Assembly (NCBI GenBank): GCA_038025085.1
Contig: CM076151.1
Location: forward strand, 8,809,001-8,873,000
Direction: 5' to 3'
DNA length: 64,000 nucleotides
Source: Tetragonia tetragonoides
Taxonomy: Eukaryota > Streptophyta > Magnoliopsida > Caryophyllales > Aizoaceae
Shown: positions 22,801 through 33,800 of the stretch, in pieces
Layout of the letters: each line of letters starts with the position of its first letter
How positions within the stretch are numbered: the first letter of the stretch is position 1
Made by a program: the position numbers and the translations under genes
The notes under the pieces: generated by a model
The model's database searches: none
Seen by the model: only the letters and a program-made list of their open reading frames with translations
Told to the model about the DNA's origin: nothing

Positions 22801-25800
22801 AATGACATTGTGGGGAGTGCATACTATGTGGCACCTGAAGTTCTGCACAGATGTTATGGTACAGAGGCAGATGTATGGAGTATCGGTGTTATAGCATATA
22901 TTCTTCTGTGTGGCAGTCGCCCATTTTGGGCACGAACCGAATCAGGGATTTTCCGAGCAGTTCTTAAAGCTGATCCTAGTTTTGATGAAGCACCATGGCC
23001 TTCATCGTCATCAGAAGCAAAGGACTTTGTAAAACGCTTGCTTAATAAAGATCCACGAAAACGAATGACTGCCGCTCAAGCTCTAAGTAAGTGATACTTT
23101 CCTCAAAAAAACTTAGGTTTGAGTCATCAACCCAAGTATTGCTGTAATTTTTGTTTCTTAATTTTTTTTTCAGGTCATCCATGGATACGTAATTATCAGG
23201 GTGTGAAGGTTCCTCTTGATATCCTGATATTCAGACTTATGAAGGCCTATATGCGATCATCTTCTTTGCGTAAGGCTGCTTTAAGGGTGTGTACATTGTT
23301 GTATTGCAGTTTGTAAACCCTGTCTTGTTAAGCTGTTAATAACTATAATATGCTGAGCGTAGTAGACTTAACTGCCAACTTGTTATTTATTACCTTATAT
23401 ATTTATAGAGAGAAGAAAGGAGGGGAAATACTAATTCTCATAAACAAGCATATTATCTTCTAGCTGATTTCTACACGTAAAAGTCTTTTCCATTTTTCAT
23501 GAGTAATAATCTGCCACTAAAGCCATCATTAGATACTTCAATACTTCCGCTTAATATTTGCTATCTTGTACTATATCTTGGATTAGATACAAGCAGATTG
23601 TTAAGCACTGCAGTTGGAAATGTAGTTTGTATGAAGTATTGAAGTATCTATGTAAGTATGTAACTACAAGCATTATAAGTACTAAAACAATCAGTATTTA
23701 CATGATCAAAACTTAGAACCTCAGTTTAACTATAGCTGTTGAGTACATATGTGAACCCGGGAAATCTTAAGCAGAAGATCAGATGGCTATTTTGCATCAC
23801 TTTTATTGTACTTTGACTGCTTGTCGGAAGTCTGACGTAGCTTCTAGGTAATGTAATCTTACGGAGGAACTTTGTAAGGATAAACCTCTGTTGGTAATAG
23901 TTGCTATCTTGTACTATACCTTGGTTTCTGAGATGGAATATGGTGGGCAATTATTTCTCAGCTCATTAAGTAGTTTGTCCTGTTTGTTTACCAGTCAGTG
24001 TAAATACCTCCTTCGGATACTCTTGAGATTAGTGTGATCATTCTCAGATAGATACGAATATATGACAGGTCTGACGAGTATTTTAACATCAGAGTGGTGC
24101 CCTAAATCAAATGACAAAGTAATCACTTAGGTCTCCCATCTAATTGAGATTTGTATTGTTATGTAATCTTTGGTTGTATTGGGTTCTGTTTAATATTAAC
24201 ACATTCTTTATTTTCTTTTGTTTTTAATAGAATATTACCGCGTTCTTTATTTTTGAAAGAATATTACCACATTCTTGCTTATTGAGTTTTACTAAGGCAG
24301 TCATCACGCTGGATTTTGCAGGCCTTGTCTAAGACGTTGACTGTTGATGAGCTCTTTTATTTAAAGGAGCAGTATGCTTTATTGGAGCCAAACAAGAATG
24401 GCACAATAGCACTCGAGAATCTAAAAACTGTAAGTATTTGCTATTAGCCCCTCTAGCATCCCTTTATTAGGAGCCATGAGGAATTTCTTTGATGTGGGAA
24501 GGAGCGAATGCTGAACTATTTTCCTGTGTTGTGAGCAGGCATTGTTGAAAAACGCCACTGATGCAATGAAAGAGTCTCGGATACCTGAATTGCTTGCTTC
24601 GGTAATTATTCACTTGATGATTGTACCTTTCCCTATTTTCCCTATTAGTTTGGAGTTTGAACTCCAATACCTCTTGCTTTATTGTTGTGACAGCTCAATG
24701 CACTCCAGTACAGAAGGATGGACTTTGAAGAATTTTGTGCAGCTGCCTTAAGTGTTCATCAACTGGAGGCACTTGATCGCTGGGAGCAGCATGCTCGTTG
24801 TGCATATGAATACTTTGAAAAGGATGGAAACAGGCCTATTATGATTGAAGAACTTGCTTCGGTAAGTTGGGTCTTGAATCCAAAAAAGAAAGAAAAAAGA
24901 ATAAGAAACAGAAAGGAATGACTAAGGAGTATGTTTTAAGCACCCAAATCGGTAAGTTGGGTCTTGAATCCAAAAAAGAAAGAAAAAAGAATAAGAAACA
25001 GAAAGGAATGACTAAGGAGTATGTTTTAAGCACCCAAATCCCCATCTCAGAAATGAAATAGAGAGAGGTCCTGTACCAAGGGTTTTTCTGGTTCCATATT
25101 AGAGTGCTTAATAGTTAATGCATGGTTGATTCTGCCTTTCTGATTCATCGATAAGCCACATGATATAATTATTCTTTCAATAATGAAACTCCATTTTATT
25201 GAAAAAGTTAGGGAGCAGAGCTTGGATACACCGATTTGAATAAATCATCAAACACCTATAGGCCAGATGACGAAGCCCCATACACCAATGAGGTCAAAAG
25301 GAGAGAGGAACACCCTTATGTAGCACCTTACAAAAACACCTATACAGAAAAAACGTAACTCCTAAAGTTAGCTAATATACAACACTTACAGATATGCGTG
25401 AGAAGCCCCAGTGTCCCCTTTGTCTACCTTTCTGCTAACCACTTCTCATCAATCATCATCATGGTAATAATGTAATTATTTCGAACATATAACACTAGGA
25501 ACACCTTCTTTTATATGTAGATAAAAATGTCAATTTCCACCTCTTGCTTTCTCAGCTAACCTTGCCCTCCTCTTAACTATGGGAAGTCCTGAAAAGCTGA
25601 AATAACTTCTGCATGACCATCTTCTGAACAGTTTGCATGTAACTGATGTAAGGCACTCTGTTTTGCTTTCAATTGTTTCTTGCCTCACGACACACTACAG
25701 GAATACACTTGTGTTTATTCAGTTATTTCTAGTATGTCACTGTGAGTGGAAAGTGTGCTGGAAGTTTTTAAATATATTCTGTAGTATTGAATATTGATTG

Positions 25801-25981
25801 TTCCCTATCTTTCCTTTCCTTCTATGGGGAATATTTTCAGGAACTGGGGCTCAATCCTTCAGTCCCTGTTCATGCAGTACTTCATGAGTGGATAAGACAC
25901 ACTGATGGGAAGCTCAGCTTCCTTGGCTTTGTCAAATTGTTGCATGGTGTGTCCACGCGGACCCTCGCAAAGTTGCAGTAG
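19844..25981 (+). CDS. CRK: CDPK-related kinase (CRK), 11 exons
   Basis: Exons: 19844-20380, 20897-21027, 21278-21319, 21428-21536, 22486-22564, 22790-23086, 23174-23286, 24322-24429, 24539-24601, 24694-24861 and 25841-25981. All keep frame, giving 595 residues. MGICNSK is an N-myristoylation signal with a neighbouring cysteine for palmitoylation, so membrane attachment is expected. A Pro/Ser-rich variable region leads to the kinase domain: GRGHFG loop, [16 protein letters not shown] (catalytic Asp269), DFG 290-292 and VAPE to 316. The junction and four degenerate EF-hand regions follow. Their loops lack most calcium-binding acids, which is typical of CRKs, so calcium-independent or calmodulin-modulated activity is expected. 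A TTC microsatellite (19596-19619) lies in the 5' flank. Confidence 0.97.
24861..25040 (+). repeat. Perfect 90-bp tandem duplication including a splice donor
   Basis: 24861-24950 and 24951-25040 look identical. The unit starts with the last exonic G and the GTAAGT donor of kinase exon 10, so the gene has two identical potential 5' splice sites 90 bp apart. Translation past the first donor meets a stop within 20 codons, so use of the second would truncate the kinase. Confidence 0.95.
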
Positions 25982-26880
25982 ATGCTTTAGCACAACGGAG
26001 ACATGTATCAGAAGGGTTTGGATGTAAGACAAGTGAATTGGATGCTCACCATGGAACCTTGCAAGTTCTGCTGGGCATGTCTTTTGAACAGGAAATGCAG
26101 GCACGCTGTCAGCTGCCAGTGGCTAACTTAATCTTGAAGCTCTTAGGGAAGATGTGCAGTTACTATGGTCAACATGCACTGAAAGGCTTTAGGGCAACAT
26201 CCATTGATGATATACACGCTCCTTGATTCGTTTCTTACAATAGGATACACCTATATTTTGCGTCACTCATTCATTGATGACAGTCGTCGATGTAAAGTTC
26301 ATAGATAGCATGCGTATTTGGGGAAACCGGGGAATACCGTCTGGAGCTAATTATTGATGTATACTCAGAAATTTTCTCTCTGTCTAGAGTTGTCTTTCAT
26401 CCAAGTGTTCTTCGTTCTACTATTCTCGGTCATCCAGAATTAGTTGTAATATCATGGCTTAAATTAGTACATTGTAAAGACTATTGTATGATTTGTATCC
26501 ATAATAGAGAGGGAGTATCAGTTTTCTCCAACCGATCTTTGCTAGCGTTATTAACCATCATGTCATCACTGAAATATTCACTTCAGTTGTCCTTGGTTTC
26601 AGAAATCCAAAGGCCCAAAGTTTTAGGAACTTAATTCATTTTCCTTAACGGAGCAGTGACTACTGAGAACGTATTGGACTAGTAAAAAGAAAAAAAAAAG
26701 AAAAAAGACTACTGAGAACGTATTGATAAGTGATTAATATTCAACATGTTTGTGCCATGTGAATTTTCGAATTATTCAACATGTTTGTGCCCTGTGAATT
26801 TTCGAATTTCTGCTCTTATGGGTGTGCTAGAATTCGATATACATATTGAATAATTGCTACCATATGTAGTGCTAATATTT
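25982..26880. other. Kinase 3' UTR and small direct repeats
   Basis: No gene is seen. 25982 to about 26500 is the likely 3' UTR of the kinase. Downstream are two local direct duplications: gactactgagaacgtattg (near 26655 and 26707) and a 34-bp unit around attcaacatgtttgtgcc (26739-26808), the second differing at one base. Confidence 0.6.
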
Positions 26881-27175
26881 AGGGGCCGTTTGGTTGGGAA
26901 TAATGATTAAGGGGTAATGAAATGAATTATTAGGCTAAAATAGTAAGGTGAAATAAGAATGAGGGTAATGATTAGGGGGTAATGGAGAAAATAAAAGAAA
27001 AAGGGGGAATATCATTACCCTAGGGGGAGGTGAGTTTCTATTATCCCCTAATTGGGGGTAATCATTACCCTCTTTCTCACAAAATTTAACCCCCACTACC
27101 TCACATACCTCTCATTTTAGCCTATAAAATCATTTCATTACCCCTTAATCATTACCCCCAACCAAACGGCTCCTT
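26881..27175. mobile_element. hAT-type foldback MITE, 295 bp
   Basis: The left end aggggccgtttggttggg and right end ccaaccaaacggctcctt are inverted repeats. Complementarity extends inward through taatgattaaggggtaatga and its mirror for about 60 bp on each side. The GGGGCCGTTTGG terminus is a familiar plant hAT-MITE end. A perfect 8-bp target duplication was not found, so the insertion is probably old. It has no coding capacity. Confidence 0.85.
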
Positions 27176-27794
27176 ATGTTTTAGCGTTTTCATTTTGATT
27201 TTCCGGTTTACATTACTGGGTGTATTATGCTATAAGTTGAAAATTTCTGTTTTACAGGATTGTTATGTTAGGGACTAAAGCATCTTCTTCATTTTGATTT
27301 CTTGCACCCTGCTAGATTTGTACTTGTTTGTTGTTTTGGTTGCATTTGAGCCTTTGTATGAGTCTCTGCCATGGTGTAAATTGTAATAGTCTAATAGCTA
27401 AAACACCGATTCTAGGTATGCCTTAATGTTGTCCCATCCTAAATTGCTATATATCTCCAATTTCCTTAGGTTCGTGTGGAAGTTGTAATAGCTCTGATTA
27501 CTCTTGTTATGGCTGAAAATTTTCAAGACTTGAAATTTTTTTGTAAAATGGTGGTACTTGTACTGAAGTTGAAGTCCATGTTAGATAGGTCAAGCACAGT
27601 CATAAGAGTCGCTGAAATCATCTACTGCGATACATATAATTGATGATTGGCCCAACCTTTGAAGGTCGGGAGGGGAAATTTTTAGGTAAAGGAAATTGAA
27701 TCTGAAACCAGTTCATCAAGCATATCAGACAGTATCAGGCTAGTAATAGACCAAATTGAGGGTACATTTTCATGCAGTTGATGTGTGGTTTGCC

Positions 27795-28920
27795 CTTGGT
27801 TTTAAAAAGCGCGATCGCTTCAGGAAGCCAAAAAGCCGCGTTTTATCAGAAGCGACCAAAAAAGCGCGTTTTTAGCCGCCTCATGATGAAGCGAGCCTCG
27901 GCCAAAAGCGGCCGCTTCCTGACGTGAGGCGCACATAATGCTGCCCAGCAGCATGCGTGTTAAAAAAAAAGAAAAAAAAGGGCACGTGACTTGCTTTGCT
28001 ACCTAAGGCTTGGATCTAAAAAACACGAGGAAAATAAATACCTGAGAACAAAAACCAGAAGAGAAATCGAAGAGAGAGAAAAGAGGAGATGAAACCCTAG
28101 ATTTAGAAATTGGTTGAAGAACACTGCCAGAGACCTCTACTCAGGCCGGCGACTCCTCCGGGAAACTCGACTCAGTCCGGCGACTCCTCCGGGAAACTCG
28201 ACTCAGTCCGACGAAACCCAGGTACACATCTTCTTCCTTGACTCTTCGTCCTTCTCTCTCTCTGCGTTCTTCTCCGTTTCTCTTCGTTTTCTCTCTCCTG
28301 TTTCACTTATTTTATCCTTCTTTCTCTCTTTGTTTTTCTCTACTCTCTTGGGCCTCTGTTTCTCTACTGTTAAGGGCCTTTGTTGTGTTTTCAACATTAC
28401 TTCACCACTCCCACTCCCACTCCCACTCCTAGGTCTACACAATCTCGTAGGGTTTTGCTGGTTGATGAAGATGAGGAGGAGGAAGAGGAGATCGGAGATG
28501 AAGACTATGAGGGGGTTGATGATGTAGTGCTCGGTATTGATCTTGATTCAGACGAGGAGGAGGTTATCTAGTGGAGCTTTAGAGAGATTAGAGACCTTAT
28601 GACCTATGCTTATGTTTTCTTTCATTTTGCTTTTATTTTTAGTTGGAACTTTATGGAGTTATGTTCTTTATTGTGCTACTTGGTTTTTTAGCCATATGAA
28701 ATCGCAAACTATCAGACTATTTGTGGTATGGTATGCTATATTTTGGTGTGTTTGCATTATAAGTGTAGTTCTTATGTGTCTTGTGTGGGAAATATGATTT
28801 ATAAGCAATTTAGAAGCATTTTGGGGAAAAAAGTGCGCCTCGCATACGTGAGGCATGCGCTTTCGCTTCGCACTTCGACCCCCTTGCGCCTCAGTGCACC
28901 TCGCGCTTTTTAAAACCAAG
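27795..28920. mobile_element. Non-autonomous hAT transposon, 1126 bp, with 8-bp target duplication
   Basis: Perfect 20-bp terminal inverted repeats (CTTGGTTTTAAAAAGCGCGA) lie at 27795-27814 and 28901-28920, flanked by the 8-bp duplication GGTTTGCC at 27787-27794 and 28921-28928. Subterminal regions are rich in GCGC and GAAGCG motifs, as expected for transposase-binding sites. Inside is a 5' leader-like segment with a 31-bp direct duplication (cggcgactcctccgggaaac...) near 28146-28207, then a short acidic reading frame ending at 28571 (28470-28571: DEDEEEEEE to DSDEEEVI). I read this as the tail of the lost transposase gene. Identical TIRs and TSD suggest recent movement. Confidence 0.92.
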
Positions 28921-28928
28921 GGTTTGCC

Positions 28929-30884
28929 TGGGTTTTTATTTTTATTTTTTACTTAGACAATCTCATTTTTGTTTGTGTTATTACAAGAATAAAAATGAAC
29001 ACCTGAAGGTTTGAGTAGCAGCATTTCATGTCTCTGCTCAAGACCTTAAGATAGGGAGGTTTAGAAAAAAGATACGAATTTCTAAACTTTTGTCATAAAG
29101 TTGCAGTTGAATTACTGATATTACTCCCAGAAATACTGGTTTGTGAAAACTTGGTTATTAACAATTGAATAAGCCAGAGAAAAGGCATTTGAAATACACA
29201 TCTTTATCCAGCTACTTCTATGGAAGAGAGCATCTCTTGTTTGTGTAAGGAATATATATTAGTTCTTCGTTTTCTATTTTAGGATGTTTCAAAACAATTG
29301 TCTACTAACACTCTTCCTCTTGTAATTTACCCTCTTTTTTTTTTTTTTTTTTTTTTTGTGTCATGAGTCATGCTCTGATTTTGAAGACGTTCTGTTAGGG
29401 TGAGACAGTTTGGTGAGTGTGGAGGGAATACGGTGTATGTGTGATTTATCTTGTTGGTTTTGGCTTATGATATTTTGACACATGCTCTTGATGCTGCAAA
29501 TTCAATGAGCCTTGGTTAAATATTTTTTGTAATGCTTCTTTCTGTGCATACGGCTTGTGGTTGTAACTTGTAAGTTCTAAAAGAAGTCTTGTTGAATTGA
29601 TTATCTTTCTTATGTGTCGTTATCAGAAGATAGAAATTCTTGGATCATGTCTCGCCAGAATTTGTTGGCAGCGTCGTTCGAATTTACAATGGAAAGAGCT
29701 TCGTTCGCTCGCTGTAAGATCAATGAAGCAAAAGTTGGTCACACTGAAGAGAAGACCTCACAAACTAGATACTGGATCAAAGAAAAAGGGTCCGCGTTGA
29801 GTCACTGTTGCCCGCATCATTTCCTCGTACCAGTGTGCAGTGCAGGGGTCTATTGCTGCTATCATACTTTTGACTGTATGCTTTACCATCCAGTTTTGAT
29901 GAAATGGGCGTTTCCCGTATTTTACTATGAAAGTTGGTTGTGCCCCATGCTGGGTTTCACTTCTTTGCTTAATCTTAAACATTACAGCTTAATGAAGTGC
30001 ATGAAACAAATTGATCTGGTATTTGCATTCAACTGAATGAGATTTTGTTGTCGCTAACTCAGCCTACAGTGTGCTTGCAGTTGGTATGGTTGTATGGGTG
30101 TGGTATAAATGTTTATTTTTGCTAGTACTGTAACTTTTGGTTGGTTTGATCGACTATTGCTGAAGTGTTGAATGCATGATTATTGTCCCATTTTTCGATT
30201 CCTAAGGCGAATCGAAACATCCTACTCTCATACTAGTTCGCAACTCCTTTTAAGTGCCTAATGGTGCATTTTACAACTTCCAACTTGCAAGACAGGAGAT
30301 TGGTTCCAGACTTCCAGGTGAACCACCATTGATGAGTTATTGCACTCTGATAAAACATGTATAAACGAACCAAGATATGAATGACAGTCACGCCAGCATT
30401 TAAGCATGATTTTGGTATTCGTATTCAAAATCGACGTATATTGTATAGTGAAAGTTAAGTCAAATCCAATGATTATGGTACCAACCCAAATATGAGATGT
30501 GAAAAGTATAATCCAATAACTTTGCAACCCCCCTAGTGCCACAAATCTCGCTGCAACCCCCACCGTGCCCAGTGCTCATTGTTCAATGCCGACTTTACTA
30601 GCAAACCTCCAGCTCCATTTGATCAGGATAATGACAGGGAGGCTGAATTCAGGGATAAAATCACAAGTAACAAGGCAGATTCCTATTCACAGCTTCCCCT
30701 CTTCATGTTACGTAATTCTGTTAAGATATTCTTTGGTAACGACAGCTCTACACACCACGAACACAGCACAAAATCAGAAGTCAGCAATAGAAGTTTACCT
30801 CTTTTTTCACACCTCCACCCCCCGGCGAAACTGAAAAGTTAGAAGTAAAAAGGAAAAAGAACAAAAAGTTTCCATGGTCTTCTC
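28929..30884. other. Intergenic, unrecognised open frames
   Basis: Nothing firm is seen. A 140-codon open frame at 29614-30036 (+), starting MSLSEDRNSWIMSRQN after an acceptor-like atcag, has a partly protein-like composition but no family I recognise, and a second frame overlaps it. A poly-T run lies at about 29337-29357. The region downstream of 30250 may contain an alternative last exon of the CLC gene on the minus strand. Confidence 0.35.
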
Positions 30885-33800
30885 TTAAACTAATCTATGA
30901 TAACTAATTGCAAAAATCATTTGGTAACCATTCTGATCAAGTTGCATTTCTAATGGAGAAAATGCAATGTCACGGTACCTGCAAGCTAATATGATGCACT
31001 GCATGTCTATGACACCAACTGGCTTTCCTCCTAAACCTTGTCCATGCTCAGTAACAACAGGCAGCTGACTCAATCCATGTCTGACAAGAATCATTTCAGC
31101 AGAGAGGAGATCCATGCCAGGAGTGGCCGTCCACAGCACCTGACATTTTCCACCATCAAGAGAACACAAGTCTGCTACTAAAAGCTCCTGTAAGAGGGGG
31201 TAAATCAGGCATAAACAACTATGATTAGCTGCACAAAAGCATCTCCAATCTGGTGAGAACTCTTCTGATAAAAGTACAATCTCAACGGTCCTAGAAAGGG
31301 AAACAAGGGAATTAGAGAGAATAAAGTGAATTCTGAAGCATCATTGTTTACAATGTTCCTTATTAAAGCTCCACTATATCATTACTATTCCCTTTATTTG
31401 ATCTCTTGTATTTTCTATGCTTGTTTCAGTTTTGAACCAATGGAACATGATCTATACCTTCAAAGTTCAAAAAGTGCCAGCAGTGCTATTGAGTTTCATC
31501 TTCCCCTGGGCCTGGTACGTAATCTCAAATTTGACAGGAATGGCTACCTCAATCTCTAATAAGTTCTCGTCACTCAGGTTCAAAAGCCCTTTTTAAAAAT
31601 AATAATCCTATAAATCACCACATTATTTTGTTGAAGTCTTTAAAGCGAAAATCTAATTAACACCTTACTCCTGTACAGACCTTATATGCATTCAATTTTT
31701 GGCGACTTGATCAAGAGAATCATAATTTGATGGACCTAATAGTACAGAAACAGACAAGGAAGGTAAAAAAAGCAATGTACAAGGGTGTTCACTTGTGGAA
31801 ATAAGGCCCTTGATCTAAAGGTACAATATTTCAAGGAGTGGCAAATAATTAGCTCAAAGCTCCATGGAATAGGGAAACCTTGTTTTCAAGCCCAAAAAAT
31901 CTTCTTGTGGAAAGCAGTAAACAAAACTTCGCATGATATCCAAATTGAAGCTCGAAGCTTTCCACAGGAGATAATTTGGGGATGAAAAGAAAACTAGAGA
32001 TGGGGGAGAAAAAGACACTTTTCTGTTACTGAACATGCCCACTGATTTCCTACTTTGAATAAAAGTCCATGTACTATGATGAACACATCCATCACCGAGG
32101 ACTGTGGGCATGAACAATTCCAATTCAAAAGGAACATTTTGCACATCATGGTCAAGTGCAGGATTTGTCAACTACAAGTCTACAACGGGAAAAAAAAAAT
32201 GGGGCACTTCTAGAATAGAGACCTGGCAGTCAAAATAATGTGATAACCTATCAGGCAGTTTGAAAGGAACTATTAACAAAAGTTTAAAGTATCTCAAGTT
32301 TCAGTAGCTATCGTACTAGCTTTAGAAATCTTTGTCCACCAAGGGTTTGAACTTGTATCCCTTTCACGCATTTGTTCTGTGATCCCCCTTCTCTTGACAG
32401 CAGGCTTAGTCAAGAGAATGACACCCTCATCCAATTTGAATTTGAAAGACATGCAAACAGAGGTATACTGTTCCACAATCCTCACACAAAAACAAACAGA
32501 ATTTTTTAAAAGTAAAAATTAGTGAGGCCAACCACCTCTACCTCAGGTTTTCTTCTTCTTGCTTCTGTAGATTTACTGAACTCTTCAATATCCTCCAGTG
32601 ATAATATGCCGATCAGAAGATTGTCATCATCCACAATAAGTGCAAAAGGTTGCTTCTCGGCTACCATGAGACTAACAGCTTCAACAAGCAAAGTATTCCC
32701 AAAGACACTTACAAATCTTGTCCTCATAGCCTGTGAGATGAAGATTTTCCTTTGAAGCTCTTCAGTCTCATAATCAGAATCATCAAAACATCGAGAGCTT
32801 TCAAGCTCACAAATATTATCTGCACTGGATGGTTTTGTAGGGGAAGCGTCGCCAGAATAAACTGAACTAAAGTTGCTGGTAGATTCATCTTCTCTAGTCT
32901 TACGAATACTTTCATTAACTTTCTTGATATTCCCCGAATCTCTTCTTTTTACCCTTGGAGATGTGATCCAAGAGGACATCCCCACAGCTGCTAGAAGGGG
33001 TAGAACTATCCGATAGTCCTGAGTCAGCTCAAAAAGAAGCAGAACTGATGTGAGTGGTACCTGACATACCCCAGCAAGAGTAGCAGCCATACCAACCTTC
33101 ATAAAAAGATAGCAAGAAGAAACTGGTCATGATGCAAAATAATATCACAAGGTTAGCATTAGAGGGTAAGATTGAAGGAACCAAAACTTATAAATAATCT
33201 ATAAGGGGTATCTAGACATTGATAGATAGATGTAACGGTTACAGGATACAGTAGTTGAGATCACAACTTCTGTAATGTCTTGAGGCAGCAAGTATACAGT
33301 TTGTCGTAGGACAAGTTTTCTACTGGGGCTATTTAGAGGGGAACAATCTCCATAGCAAAGATAAAGAGATTAGATTCAACTGATAAGAGATGGCTGGATA
33401 AGGTTCAGCTTCAGGATCACACAATCACTGCATAAGATTTTCATATGTTCTTTTACACTTGTTTATTTGTATGGACAAAGAATCTAGGGGAAAGAAAAAT
33501 GACTGCATGCCCGTGTGATCAGAAAAATCAAACAAATAAAAGGTTAGGGGCTTTGAAATAACAGCAACATAGTAGACAACGGCAGGATAAAGAATTATGT
33601 GATTTATATCCATAACCAAGATGTAATATTGTAATGTCGCACTGAACAATATTCACAAGTCCACAAGTAAAAGTAATCCTTAGCCTCTGCATCTACGCAA
33701 GATATTATCAACATTTTGCAGTTACCAAATATGGTAAAAGTAGTAACTATAGCATCTTAAAGGAATCTGGAATCAATTCACAGTGTTTACTTAGTTAAGT

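Noticed and set aside
28114..28527. 137-codon frame MKNTARDLYSGRR within the hAT element
   Set aside because: Runs through a pyrimidine-rich leader-like region, giving Ser/Leu/Phe-rich sequence. Only the acidic end in a different frame looks like former coding DNA.
29597..30036. Overlapping open frames, 67 and 140 codons
   Set aside because: An acceptor-like sequence lies just before them, but no family pattern, no partner exons and two competing frames.
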